Assembly: GCF_017168145.1 (NCBI RefSeq)
Contig: NZ_JADQTL010000010.1
Location: 1 to 64,000, forward strand
Direction of reading: 5' to 3'
From: Anaerovorax sp. IOR16
GTDB lineage: Bacteria; Bacillota; Clostridia; Peptostreptococcales; Anaerovoracaceae
DNA length: 64,000 nucleotides
The translations under genes and the position numbers were made by a program. Under the pieces are notes generated by a model. The model was not told the origin of the DNA. It did no database searches and saw only the letters and a list, made by a program, of their open reading frames with translations. The number at the start of each line of letters is the position of its first letter. The first letter of the stretch is position 1. Positions 1 to 9,815 of this stretch are shown one piece after another.

Positions 1-1396
<1,396 letters not shown>

Positions 1397-1817
1397 TTGG
1401 TATCTAAACGCTCCTTACGGAGCCTTCAAATCTAGCTCAGCCAAACGCATTGCGTTTCGCTTCTTTTTTTCATTTCATATTTGCATACGAATCTGAAATT
1501 ATTGTTTTTAAGAAATTGTACGAAGATCCATCCAATTCATTGAATGTTTCTTACCAATCTTTTGCAGATTGTTTTTGTACTTAAGTCTTTTTCGTCTCTG
1601 TCAGTTTGCACTGTTTCGACGTTTGAGATTTACTTAAAAATCTCTTTGACTCAATTTCTACACTATGGAGTTTTCAAGGTTCGTGAACCTATCTTCATTT
1701 GTGCAATGCGCAAATGCCAGAAGGCTCTGGACTGAAAAATCACAAACTTTAATTTGTAGATTTTTATCGTCCGATGCGCTTTTTTCAAGCGCCGCTCCGT
1801 GGTAACGAAGCTTTTTT

Positions 1818-1846
1818 ATTATAGCTTACTGCGCTCATTTTGTCAA
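1818..1846 (-). promoter_or_regulatory. rRNA promoter P1 (proximal)
   Basis: On the minus strand a perfect -35 TTGACA (1841-1846) is followed by a 17-bp spacer and a perfect -10 TATAAT (1818-1823). An A/T-rich run upstream could act as an UP element. It reads toward the 16S gene, leaving a leader of about 415 nt. Confidence 0.85.
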
Positions 1847-1949
1847 CCACTTTTTTCTGTTTTTCAACTTTTTTCGTGGTCGCCGTTTTGGCTTTCGAAG
1901 GTGAGATTCTCACGTTTCGAGCGCCGCATCTTCACGAGACAGCTTATTT

Positions 1950-1978
1950 ATAATATCAATTTTCTTTGCATCTGTCAA
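1950..1978 (-). promoter_or_regulatory. rRNA promoter P2
   Basis: The minus strand has -35 TTGACA (1973-1978), 17 bp, and -10 TATTAT (1950-1955). It is preceded by the same GTTGAAAAA...AAGTGG sequence that precedes P1, so the promoter unit looks duplicated with a period of about 131 bp. Confidence 0.82.
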
Positions 1979-2079
1979 CCACTTTTTTTCGTTTTTTCAA
2001 CTTTTTTCGCGGTGCACATTCAGTTAATGAAGAACCAATCAAGGACTCCGTGAAACCGCCTGTGCAAGACAGCTATATT

Positions 2080-2108
2080 AGAATAGCAAAGTAATTCGCA
2101 TCTGTCAA
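2080..2108 (-). promoter_or_regulatory. rRNA promoter P3 (distal)
   Basis: The minus strand has -35 TTGACA (2103-2108), 17 bp, and -10 TATTCT (2080-2085). The TTGACAGATGC start is shared with P2, and AGCTGTCT follows both -10 boxes, which supports a common origin by duplication. Confidence 0.78.
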
Positions 2109-2297
2109 CCAATTTTCTAATCTTTTTTCCATTTTTTTATGCGATATTTATTAAACATTTCTCAATTCCTTTAATTGCAACAACTTAAGTCTGTCAAGTT
2201 ATTTACTTGCTACTCCATTCCCAGTATATCTTTTCCAAAAAATAAAACTATATACATGATTTCCAATCAAATGAACAAAAAAAACTAAAATATTCTC

Positions 2298-3272
2298 TTA
2301 CAGGATCGCTGACAATGCTGGAAGTAAAAAAGGTACTAAAAATGTTAATATGGTTCCGGTTATTAAAGTAACCAGTCCCAATTCCGCTCCTACAAACTTT
2401 GTTACCGGAGCAAGCATGGTATCCATATTGCCAGCTGCTCCACCAGCAATCGGACTGCCTTTACTGATTTTAATCAACATCGGCATTAAAAGAACAGTAA
2501 AAAACTCTCTAAGCACATTTACAATAAATCCATAGGTTCCCACCTCAACTCCATAAGCTTGTGTCATAAACGCACCTGTAATACTATAAAAGCTCATACC
2601 TGATGACGATATAACAGATACATGGAGGGGGATTTTTAACAAAACTCCAGAAACTATCCCGCCAATTAAACTCCCTGCTAATATTGCGGCTGAAAGCCAT
2701 AGCACTCTAAGACCTAATTCCTTTACAAAGATAAATACTTCTTTGTTCGAGCCTTGACTGATCCCTACACATATATAAAGTATGATTAAAAAAACAGTAA
2801 AAAAAGAATCCAGACTAGAGCTTTCAATCATTCCTCTAGATAACAATCCGAAAACCAACCCTAAAATGATGCTGCCTGGCATAATCCAAACTAAATGAGA
2901 TGTTTTGTTTTCACCTTCCTCAATTAAATTAACTTCCTGCAATCCATTTAATGAGTTAGTATCCAAGCTTAATTTCCTATTCTTCAGTTCTCTGTCAATG
3001 TCCTCCAATGGAAGCACCGTTTTTTCACATAAGTATGTCATTAAAATACTAAAGAACACCGCAGATAATGAAATAACTATACAATGAAATCCAATGCTTG
3101 TAAAACGACTCATAATTGAATCATTAAGTCCGATATTCGTACCTATAGTAATCATAAGTAAAATAAGTGAAACCGTCGAAACCTTATCAGCTACTGTTAA
3201 AAATTTTTGGTTTTTTATAAACAATCCTAAAAATATGCCAATTCCCAAACAGACAAAAGGTAATAAAGCCAT
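2298..3272 (-). CDS. LysO-family (DUF340) lysine exporter-like membrane protein
   Basis: A 324-residue hydrophobic protein with about eight to ten predicted membrane segments in two halves. The first half runs from residue 1 to about 70. A charged, non-conserved linker (about 85-125) precedes the LysO core, which has the SSGMSFYSITGA stretch and a conserved GGAAGNMDTMLAP-type segment near the C-terminus. This matches the LysO/YbjE family, which exports lysine in Escherichia coli. A Shine-Dalgarno AAGGAG sits 8 nt before the ATG. It stands alone, upstream of and reading toward the rRNA promoters. Lysine as substrate is a family inference. Confidence 0.82.
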   Translation of the reverse strand: MALLPFVCLGIGIFLGLFIKNQKFLTVADKVSTVSLILLMITIGTNIGLNDSIMSRFTSIGFHCIVISLSAVFFSILMTYLCEKTVLPLEDIDRELKNRKLSLDTNSLNGLQEVNLIEEGENKTSHLVWIMPGSIILGLVFGLLSRGMIESSSLDSFFTVFLIILYICVGISQGSNKEVFIFVKELGLRVLWLSAAILAGSLIGGIVSGVLLKIPLHVSVISSSGMSFYSITGAFMTQAYGVEVGTYGFIVNVLREFFTVLLMPMLIKISKGSPIAGGAAGNMDTMLAPVTKFVGAELGLVTLITGTILTFLVPFLLPALSAIL

Positions 3273-3374
3273 AGTATACTCCTTGTAAATATAATAATAA
3301 GTGCAAAATTTATAACATAATCAACATTGTTAATAACTGGTATTTCTTCAATTACTAATTAAAAAAGAGAAAAC

Positions 3375-3407
3375 AAAAACTTATTTTCGAAAGGAAAATA
3401 AGTTTTT
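3375..3407 (-). terminator. terminator after the GNAT gene
   Basis: A perfect stem (AAAAACTTATTTTC / GAAAATAAGTTTTT) lies just past the stop codon at 3417, with a T-run on the minus strand. Confidence 0.8.
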
Positions 3408-3416
3408 ATATACCTT

Positions 3417-4442
3417 CTAAGCTTTCTGCTCTCGTCTTTTATATTCCTCATAGAGCATAGAATAGATGATTTGATCCAGATAACCTCTTTCGCTTTTGTA
3501 ATTCTGACGAAGGGTACCGTCACAATGCATTCCCAATCCTTCATATAATTTAATGCCGATTAAATTATCCGGATATACATCCAGCCAAAAACGATTCATT
3601 TCTAATTTATCAAATGCATATTTAAAAAAACCATTCATAACTTCTTTTCCAAAACCATTTCCTTTTTTAGAAATGGCAATACGTCGTAATTCCCATTTTT
3701 TCGAAGCATAATCCAAACGTATCAATGCATACCCAACAACTTCTTTGCTAACTTTTTCCTGAAATACTACTAATTCATGATTCGGATCATTGATTTCATT
3801 TTTATGCTCCTCATATGTACCAATCCATAGATAATCTCGATTTTCTCGATGGCTTTCAAGTGCGATAATATCGTCTATATCCGTTTCCTTTGCTCTTAAT
3901 ATTCGAAGTCGTTCTGTTTCAAATAAACATTCTTCGTTTTCGTTGGTTTTATACGAACATTCCTCTGCTAAAGCTTTTAGTGGCTCATCACAAAGTCGAT
4001 ATACCCGAATGTAAGGTACCTGAAAAGCCCCCCAATTACGATAATGTTCTGCGGCATCATGATTCCAATCATGAACCCACCATTCTAAACGTTCCATTCC
4101 ACTGCTCACAGCCAAATCTGCTAAATAAGCTAACATTTGTTTGCCGCATCCTTTTCCTCTCATTTGCGGCTCTACATATAAATCAACCAATGTAAGCCCT
4201 TGTTTTCCTAAAAAAGTAGAAAAACTTCTATGGAAAAAGGCAAATCCTACTGGCTCTCCGTCAATTTCAGCGATTAATGCTTCTGCACCCTGATCAGCAA
4301 ACATTTCTTGATCCAACCGTTGCGTCGTTACACAAACCTGATCCAACTCATTTTCATAATCTGCAAGATCTTTGATATACTTTATAATTAGTTGAGCATC
4401 TTCTTTTTTTGCCATACGAATATTCATATTATTTTTACTCAT
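3417..4442 (-). CDS. tandem GNAT-family N-acetyltransferase
   Basis: Two GNAT acetyltransferase domains in one chain of about 341 residues. The first (about 5-150) has the acetyl-CoA loop motif RGKGCGKQML. The second (about 170-335) has a RimJ/RimL-like fold pattern with KGNGFGKEVMNGF and a YxxLGM end (YEGLGM). The start is placed at ATG 4442 because GAGGGG lies 6-7 nt upstream; an upstream in-frame ATG at 4457 has no good binding site. Substrates cannot be told from sequence. It is monocistronic, with its own terminator downstream. Confidence 0.85.
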   Translation of the reverse strand: MSKNNMNIRMAKKEDAQLIIKYIKDLADYENELDQVCVTTQRLDQEMFADQGAEALIAEIDGEPVGFAFFHRSFSTFLGKQGLTLVDLYVEPQMRGKGCGKQMLAYLADLAVSSGMERLEWWVHDWNHDAAEHYRNWGAFQVPYIRVYRLCDEPLKALAEECSYKTNENEECLFETERLRILRAKETDIDDIIALESHRENRDYLWIGTYEEHKNEINDPNHELVVFQEKVSKEVVGYALIRLDYASKKWELRRIAISKKGNGFGKEVMNGFFKYAFDKLEMNRFWLDVYPDNLIGIKLYEGLGMHCDGTLRQNYKSERGYLDQIIYSMLYEEYKRREQKA

Positions 4443-4528
4443 GAAATTCCCCTCCATCGCATATTAACTTGCATTCTATTATACGTTATGAATTTTAAAG
4501 AACAAGTGGATTGGCCTGAAAGGGCAAT

Positions 4529-5272
4529 CTATGGAATGAAATGGCACTGTTTTTTAACTTCCTCGTAAAAAGTTGCACTTACATAACAAACATCTTTTCG
4601 CTCATTAAAATGAAGGGTCCATAGTCGACGATCTAGCTTTGTACACCCTCTCACTTTCTTCGTATTAACCGCAAAGCAACGATGACATTTCTTAATATAC
4701 GGTACATCCAATCGTTCAATGAAGTTAGAAAGCCCTTCTCGTTTACATTGAAATATTTCTCGTTCCGTGTATATATAACAATCTTTGTTCCTCACTTCTA
4801 AAAAAAGAATTGAATCCGTATTTAAAAACGTTTCTCCTCTTAAATGGTGTATATAAATTGCACGGGATTCCTGCAGCCGTACTTTCTTTTTCACTAAACT
4901 TTCAAGAAACTGACTTAATGCCTTTTCTGATTCTGAGTTTAATAATGGATTAATTAAAAAACTGTTTGTTTGGTTATGAGATATATGCGCTAAACCATGA
5001 AACGGTCGTTCTGTAATAAAAACAATTGGAATTTGTTTATACCTTGGTTCTTTTCGTATTTGCTCTGCCAATCGAAATCCATTACCCTCTTTTTGTATAG
5101 ATGCTAAAAAAATCAAGTCAAAATACCGTTCTTCTTGATAAATCAAAAATAAAGCTTCCTCTGCACAAGAAGTTCTTAGCAATTCTACTTCCTCAGTTAA
5201 GTTCATAATCACAATTCCGGCAACCATAGCGCAACGACTTCGATTACTATCTACCATTAATATTGAAACCAT
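4529..5272 (-). CDS. response regulator, LytTR DNA-binding type
   Basis: About 247 residues. The N-terminal receiver-like domain (about 1-125) is degenerate: the usual acidic pocket reads LMVDSNRS, and the phospho-acceptor region reads FDLIFLASIQKEG, without a clear Asp at the normal place. The C-terminal LytTR domain (about 140-247) has the typical IHHLRGETFLNTDSILFLE and RCFAVNTKKV stretches. ATG 5272 is preferred because GGAGG lies 5 nt upstream; ATG 5284 would contain that site. No histidine kinase is adjacent, so it is an orphan and may not need phosphorylation. Confidence 0.8.
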   Translation of the reverse strand: MVSILMVDSNRSRCAMVAGIVIMNLTEEVELLRTSCAEEALFLIYQEERYFDLIFLASIQKEGNGFRLAEQIRKEPRYKQIPIVFITERPFHGLAHISHNQTNSFLINPLLNSESEKALSQFLESLVKKKVRLQESRAIYIHHLRGETFLNTDSILFLEVRNKDCYIYTEREIFQCKREGLSNFIERLDVPYIKKCHRCFAVNTKKVRGCTKLDRRLWTLHFNERKDVCYVSATFYEEVKKQCHFIP

Positions 5273-5305
5273 CGACTCCTCCATGTTAAATCACTTAAAT
5301 TACAA

Positions 5306-6481
5306 TTAATCAATAAAATTTTCTTGTGGCTTTTTATGCAATCCAAATGATAAATACACCAAAACCCCTAATAAATTCATAATTGCAAATCCGATATATA
5401 CTGCACCACTCCCAAATCGATCCATAAAATAACCTCCAATCAGCTGGCACAATATCGTACTCCCATTGCAAGATATGGCTTGTATTAATGTCATAGAAAG
5501 TCCTAAAAACGCAACATCAACAACTTTAGCAGCATAACGAATAAATTCAATTAGAAGAATACCATTTACAATTCCCTGCAAAAAAAAGGTTGCCATTAAC
5601 AAAATAGCCGAAGGGCCCGTTCCATACCAAAAAAAGCGGCAAGCTGACAATATCATCGCGAACAAAATCATTCGTTCCAATGTAAATCGATTGGAAAAAC
5701 GATGCACCCAAGCCATACAAGGTGCTTCACTTCCTGCCATAAATAAAAAAACCAATCCGATTCCGCTGATGGTTCCACCCCCGCTTGTATATAAAAATCC
5801 AAAAAAAGTATTATTTGCAATATTGGTTCCCATTACAAAAAATGCGCTTAATAAAATAGCCACATATTTTTTATTGCATAATAACTTTGGTATACTTACA
5901 GTTTTTCGTTTACTATAAATATCATTTTTATGTTCAACCTCTTTCAAAACCGTCTTTGCTCTCATAATGAATAACACCATAATTCCGGCCGCAAAAGAAG
6001 TCATCGAAAACATAATAAAAATCCAGTGCAATCCAAGATAAGCCGCCAATTGACCTGCAACAAATACCCCACCGGCATATCCAACAGCCCCCCATTTTCG
6101 AATGGAACCAAAATCATGATTTCCCTCTAAAGTCATTGTGTCAATTAAAGGGCAAATAGGAATTTGAAAAAAGAATAAAATAATATAACCCATAAGAAAT
6201 AGTGCAAAATTAGAAATAGGCAAAAGAAGAACAGGAACGATAACTGCTGCAAAACAAAGTAGCAATACTACTCGTTTACTGTTATTTGTTTTATGATATA
6301 CACTTCCCCAAAAAGGTGCTGCAACAATACCAATTGCAGTTGCAGAGGCAGTTACAATACCAATTTGAGTACCCGTAAATCCCAATTTCATCAAATATTG
6401 TCCAATTAAAGGAAAGACCGCTCCCATGGCTGAATACACAAATATATAAAGCAAGGCAAATTTATAACTATTTTGTTTCAT
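5306..6481 (-). CDS. MFS transporter (LacY/MFS_1-like)
   Basis: A 391-residue protein with 12 predicted membrane segments and the pattern of the MFS_1-like / nucleoside:H+ symporter group: a start FALLYIFVYSAMGAVFPLIGQ and the inter-helix motif GSVYHKTNNSKRV after segment 2. Substrate unknown; this subgroup contains sugar and nucleoside symporters and drug exporters. ATG 6481 has AGGAG 7 nt upstream, while the longer start at 6511 lacks a site. It lies 33 bp upstream of the LytTR gene on the same strand and the two may be cotranscribed. Confidence 0.82.
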   Translation of the reverse strand: MKQNSYKFALLYIFVYSAMGAVFPLIGQYLMKLGFTGTQIGIVTASATAIGIVAAPFWGSVYHKTNNSKRVVLLLCFAAVIVPVLLLPISNFALFLMGYIILFFFQIPICPLIDTMTLEGNHDFGSIRKWGAVGYAGGVFVAGQLAAYLGLHWIFIMFSMTSFAAGIMVLFIMRAKTVLKEVEHKNDIYSKRKTVSIPKLLCNKKYVAILLSAFFVMGTNIANNTFFGFLYTSGGGTISGIGLVFLFMAGSEAPCMAWVHRFSNRFTLERMILFAMILSACRFFWYGTGPSAILLMATFFLQGIVNGILLIEFIRYAAKVVDVAFLGLSMTLIQAISCNGSTILCQLIGGYFMDRFGSGAVYIGFAIMNLLGVLVYLSFGLHKKPQENFID

Positions 6482-6617
6482 ATTTATCTCCTGTTGAATC
6501 TGTTTTTTCATCTTTTATTATATAACATATTTTTGTATAGACTACAAAATTGTGCACAAAATAATTGATAATTGTAATTTAATCTCACTTAAATAAGCTG
6601 TGATTGGTAGGTATAAA

Positions 6618-7334
6618 ATGATTATTATATTAATAAGGACATTCATATTATATTTAGTTGTATTATTTGTGCTTCGAGTAATGGGAAAAGGCGAGCTATC
6701 AAAAATGGATCCCTTCCAAATGGTTATCCTTTTTATGATTGCAGAATTGGCTTCTTTGCCGATTGAATCTCCGGACGTCTCTCTGCTTAACGGTGTTACT
6801 GCATTATTTTCTTTACTTTTTCTTCAAGTGCTGATTTCAGTGTTGTCTTTGAAAAGTGAACGTTTTAAAAAAATTATAACTGGAACTCCATCTATTTTAA
6901 TTGACAAAGGAGCTCTTGACTTGCGAGAAATGAAACGTTTGAGAATCAGCATTGATGATTTAGTAGAACAACTTCGCCTAAAAAATTATCCTTCCATTGC
7001 AGATTTGGATTATGCCGTTTTAGAGGTAAATGGTGATTTAAGTGTGATTCCAACGCCAAACAAACGACCTGTTACTCCATCGGATTTGTCCATAACTATG
7101 AAAGAAGAAACAATTCCTATGGTGCTCATTTCTGATGGTGTTCTATATATGCAAAATCTTTGTCACTTAGGCATCTCTGAAAATGAATTAAAAAGTGAAC
7201 TTTTAAAACAACAAATTACGCATTATAAAAACGTTTTCCTCTGCTATGCGGATGAAAAGAAAAACCTTCATATTTATCAACACAATGATTCAAAAAATCC
7301 AATCAAACACATTGTTAAAGAAGGGGGGAAATAA
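6618..7334 (+). CDS. DUF421 (YetF-like) membrane protein
   Basis: About 238 residues. Three N-terminal membrane segments (about 1-80) carry the family signature RVMGKGELSKMDPFQMV, followed by a soluble C-terminal region with the repeated DUF421 pattern (LIDKGALDLREMKRLRIS and later DGVLYMQNL). In spore formers, YetF-type proteins occur in spore membranes; the biochemical role is not settled. I prefer ATG 6618 (GGTAGG just upstream) over GTG 6600. The DUF4363 gene follows 2 bp after its stop. Confidence 0.86.
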   Translation: MIIILIRTFILYLVVLFVLRVMGKGELSKMDPFQMVILFMIAELASLPIESPDVSLLNGVTALFSLLFLQVLISVLSLKSERFKKIITGTPSILIDKGALDLREMKRLRISIDDLVEQLRLKNYPSIADLDYAVLEVNGDLSVIPTPNKRPVTPSDLSITMKEETIPMVLISDGVLYMQNLCHLGISENELKSELLKQQITHYKNVFLCYADEKKNLHIYQHNDSKNPIKHIVKEGGK

Positions 7335-7336
7335 AA

Positions 7337-7720
7337 ATGCGTTCTTTTATTATTTCAATTATTAATCTCCTTTTGATTTTAGGAATTTGGCTTGTCTTTA
7401 TGTTTTATTGTGAAAAATCGATTGACGAATTATCAAAAAATCTTGAACAGAATATCATGATTGAAATTGAAAATGACGACTGGGGTTCAGCAGAAAAGCA
7501 TTTTAGTGATTTTTCAGACAAGTGGCATGATAATAAAAAAATCTATACTTTCTTCTTAGACAGTAGAGCATTGCTTGATACAGATTTCTCCATTGGCCGT
7601 GCAGAATCTTATATAAAGTCTAAAGATTCATCACTTGCACTTGGAGAATTATCGTGCATTCATGAACAATTAAAATTCCTTTATTTAAATGAAAAAATCT
7701 CTCTTGAAAATCTTTTCTGA
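7337..7720 (+). CDS. DUF4363 family small membrane-anchored protein
   Basis: 127 residues with one N-terminal membrane helix (about 4-25) and a helical, charged outer domain. It matches the DUF4363 family in length and in the WGSAEKHFSDFSDKWHDNK helix pair. A very strong GGGGGG binding site overlaps the end of the DUF421 gene, so translation is likely coupled. DUF421-DUF4363 pairs recur in Clostridia. Function unknown. Confidence 0.8.
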   Translation: MRSFIISIINLLLILGIWLVFMFYCEKSIDELSKNLEQNIMIEIENDDWGSAEKHFSDFSDKWHDNKKIYTFFLDSRALLDTDFSIGRAESYIKSKDSSLALGELSCIHEQLKFLYLNEKISLENLF

Positions 7721-7736
7721 GCATAGTATGCTAAAA

Positions 7737-7834
7737 GCAGTAGAGTAAATATTGCGCGTTAAGTGTCATAAGATGGGATGTTGCTTATGAACGAAAAGCG
7801 GAAGCTTGCGATGTAATGTTGCGTCCACTACTGC
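7737..7834 (+). ncRNA. THF (tetrahydrofolate) riboswitch
   Basis: The aptamer contains the conserved blocks TTGCGCGTTAAGTG, GATGGGATGTTG, GAACGAAAAGCGGAAGC and GATGTAATGTTGCGTCC of the THF riboswitch. Its closing helix P1 is a perfect 7 bp (GCAGTAG 7737-7743 with CTACTGC 7828-7834). It lies 95 nt upstream of folT, the usual target gene. Confidence 0.93.
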
Positions 7835-7924
7835 ATTAGAGAAATGAATAAGGAAATCGTAAGGAATCCTTTCCTCTTTAGTGTAGTTTTTTGCTATAGC
7901 TATTTAGAATAGAAAGGATTTTTT
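7828..7924 (+). promoter_or_regulatory. expression platform of the folT leader
   Basis: Three overlapping elements follow the aptamer. A hairpin ending in six T (7887-7892) uses CTAC from the 3' strand of P1 (7828-7831) and AGGAAA (7851-7856) paired to TTTCCT (7870-7875). A second helix pairs AATCCTTTC (7865-7873) exactly with GAAAGGATT (7912-7920), and extends outward by four A-U or G-U pairs; that strand is the folT ribosome binding site. The first two share bases with P1 or with each other, so they are likely alternatives. Which one folate favours cannot be read from sequence alone. Confidence 0.7.
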
Positions 7925-7928
7925 TAGT

Positions 7929-8453
7929 ATGAAAAAAAAGTTAACCACAAAAAATTTATTATTAATTACACTCTTTGCTACGATCAGTATTGTATTGACT
8001 CGATTTTTAGCCTTCTATCTTCCATTTCTCGGATTTAATTCCGTTCGTATTAGCTTAGGAAATATCCCTCTTATGCTGGCTGGTTTTCTCTTAGGTCCTT
8101 TATCCGGTGCCATTACAGGCATCCTTTCCGATTTAATCGGAGCTACTTTATTTCCGGCAGGACCTTATTTTCCGGGCTTTACTTTGACCGCGTGTCTTAC
8201 AGGTTTTTTACCGGGGCTATTAAAATCAATCATAGGCGGTCAAATGAAATGGAAAAACGTTTTATTGATAACACTCCTAACAGAAGGTGTATGCTCGATC
8301 GGTCTTAATACACTCTGGTTATCTATCCTCTTTGGAACAAGTTACCTTGCATTGCTTTTTCCAAGAGTGCCTGTAACCATTTTAATGACAATTGTATACT
8401 CTCTCTTAGTAACAATTTTATACCATCGTCTCCGAAAAGAGATTTACTATTAA
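7929..8453 (+). CDS. folT: folate ECF transporter S component FolT
   Basis: 174 residues with six membrane segments, of the ECF folate-binding subunit family. Recognisable are an ALL-type N-terminus before VRISLGNIPLMLAGFLLGP, then GAITGILSDLIGATLFPAGPY, a known S-component stretch. It binds folate and works with a shared EcfA/A'/T module, which is not in this window. Regulation by the THF riboswitch upstream supports the folate assignment. The gene ends 12 bp from the convergent bofA. Confidence 0.92.
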   Translation: MKKKLTTKNLLLITLFATISIVLTRFLAFYLPFLGFNSVRISLGNIPLMLAGFLLGPLSGAITGILSDLIGATLFPAGPYFPGFTLTACLTGFLPGLLKSIIGGQMKWKNVLLITLLTEGVCSIGLNTLWLSILFGTSYLALLFPRVPVTILMTIVYSLLVTILYHRLRKEIYY

Positions 8454-8465
8454 AATTTGAATGCT

Positions 8466-8741
8466 CTAGAAAGGAATTGCTGTCAACATAACCCATAGGA
8501 TAATCCCAGGTATACCAAGCAATCCAACAACCGCTGCTGAAATAAGGTTTAGAGCTAAATGGAACCCAAAACATCCACCAATCCAATTTAAAACCAAAAT
8601 GGTAATTCCACCAAGAATACTATTCATTATTAATCGAACTACTAGCTTAATTGGTACTAAAAACATGTACCCTAAAACATAAAGTAATAAAATTCCCATT
8701 GCATAGGCTAGTAAGATACCGATTTCAGCTTGCATATCCAT
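8466..8741 (-). CDS. bofA: BofA-like pro-sigma-K processing inhibitor
   Basis: About 91 residues, very hydrophobic, with three membrane segments and the BofA pattern PIKLVVRLIMNSILGG followed by a GIPGIILW end. In Bacillus subtilis BofA holds the SpoIVFB protease inactive in the forespore outer membrane. The start is placed at ATG 8741; GGAGGG lies about 13 nt upstream, so GTG 8750 is also possible. It is divergent from the DUF2508 (YaaL-like) gene, whereas in Bacillus yaaL and bofA lie side by side in one direction. Confidence 0.85.
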   Translation of the reverse strand: MDMQAEIGILLAYAMGILLLYVLGYMFLVPIKLVVRLIMNSILGGITILVLNWIGGCFGFHLALNLISAAVVGLLGIPGIILWVMLTAIPF

Positions 8742-8820
8742 AAAAATCACACTCCCTCCCGTATAATTTATGATAATTGGCATAAAATAGAATGAAAAAG
8801 CGGAAAGGGATGTGAAAGTA

Positions 8821-9042
8821 ATGTGGAAAAATTTTATTAATCTTCCTCAGACAGTCACAGAAGAAAGTAAATTAATCAACTCGATCGATAAAGCGCAAAG
8901 AGATTGGCGTGATGCAGAATCACGTTTTAATGAAGCGGTTGACGCTGATTTAATCGATCAAGCCATTTATGATATGCTGGCAGCAAAAACAAAATATAGT
9001 TATCTCATGAAATTAGCAAAAGAAAAAGGCCTCCATGGTTAA
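8821..9042 (+). CDS. DUF2508 (YaaL-like) protein
   Basis: About 73 residues, helical and charged, matching the YaaL/DUF2508 family. It has WRDAESRFNEAVDADLIDQAIYDMLAAK-like helices (positions about 28-55), and proximity to bofA is typical. ATG 8821 is used, with GAAAGGG about 11 nt upstream; GTG 8812 would be too close to that site. Function unknown. Its stop codon lies in the loop of a terminator hairpin. Confidence 0.83.
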   Translation: MWKNFINLPQTVTEESKLINSIDKAQRDWRDAESRFNEAVDADLIDQAIYDMLAAKTKYSYLMKLAKEKGLHG

Positions 9043-9056
9043 GGAGGTCTTTTTTT
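9026..9056. terminator. terminator shared by DUF2508 gene and deoC
   Basis: The stem AAGGCCTCC / GGAGGTCTT encloses the DUF2508 stop codon and is followed by seven T. Read from the other strand it lies at the deoC stop codon. Confidence 0.85.
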
Positions 9057-9708
9057 AATTCTCTTTTAAAATAGAGACGGATGCACTTGCTCCAATACGG
9101 TCCGCTCCAGCTTCAATCATTTTTTCCATTGTCTCTAATGTTCGAATTCCACCAGATGCTTTTACGTGCATTCCATCTCCTACTGTTCTCTTCATTAGTG
9201 CTACATGATGAACTGTTGCACCTCCGGTTGAAAATCCCGTTGATGTCTTCACAAAAGCAGCCCCCGCTTCTTTTGAAAGATTGCAGGCAATAACAATTTC
9301 CTCATCGCTTAAAAGACAAGTTTCTAAAATAACTTTAACAATGGCATTCTGCTTTTTCGCTGTTTCTACAACAGCGCGAATATCATCACGTACCATTTCG
9401 AATTTACCATCTTTTAACGCTCCAACTGAAATGACCATATCAATTTCGTTCGCCCCTTGAGAGCAAGCCCATTCAGTTTCGAAAACCTTTACCGGTGTGC
9501 CACAAGCACCCAAAGGAAAACCGATTACAGAAGCTACCTTTACTTCACTGCCTTCTAATTGTTTTTTCGCTAAATTAACGTAACATGCATTGACACAAAC
9601 CGCATAAAATCCATATTTTTTTGCTTCGTCACAAATTTTAATTACATCGCCTTCAGTCGCTTCTGCTTTTAAAATTGTATGATCGAAGTATTCATTTAGA
9701 TGTTTCAT
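9055..9708 (-). CDS. deoC: deoxyribose-phosphate aldolase
   Basis: 217 residues, the usual length of class I DeoC. It splits deoxyribose 5-phosphate into glyceraldehyde 3-phosphate and acetaldehyde in nucleoside salvage. The catalytic lysines are visible in VKVILET (about 150) and in FVKTSTGFSTGGAT (Schiff-base Lys about 175). The phosphate site is VKASGGIRT, and the end motif ADRIGAS is present. A terminator separates it from pduL upstream. PduL and DeoC could both act on the acetaldehyde/acyl-CoA branch, but that link is inference. Confidence 0.96.
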   Translation of the reverse strand: MKHLNEYFDHTILKAEATEGDVIKICDEAKKYGFYAVCVNACYVNLAKKQLEGSEVKVASVIGFPLGACGTPVKVFETEWACSQGANEIDMVISVGALKDGKFEMVRDDIRAVVETAKKQNAIVKVILETCLLSDEEIVIACNLSKEAGAAFVKTSTGFSTGGATVHHVALMKRTVGDGMHVKASGGIRTLETMEKMIEAGADRIGASASVSILKEN

Positions 9709-9749
9709 TCTTCGTTCTCCCTTCTATTTATACTAAATAAAAATCAAAG

Positions 9750-9803
9750 AAAAAAAGAGGCATTACTTTGCATTTTATTCAAAACATGCTACGTAATGCC
9801 TTT
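9750..9803 (-). terminator. terminator after pduL
   Basis: The minus strand reads AGGCATTAC ... GTAATGCCT with an inner GCAT/ATGC pairing, then CTTTTTTTC. The pduL stop codon is at 9816. Confidence 0.8.
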
Positions 9804-9815
9804 AATCAAGCTAAA

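Noticed and set aside
2165-2200. A fourth TTGACA (minus strand, near 2192) upstream of rRNA P3
   Set aside because: No acceptable -10 at 16-18 bp (TTAAAG at best), and the surrounding repeat units are absent.
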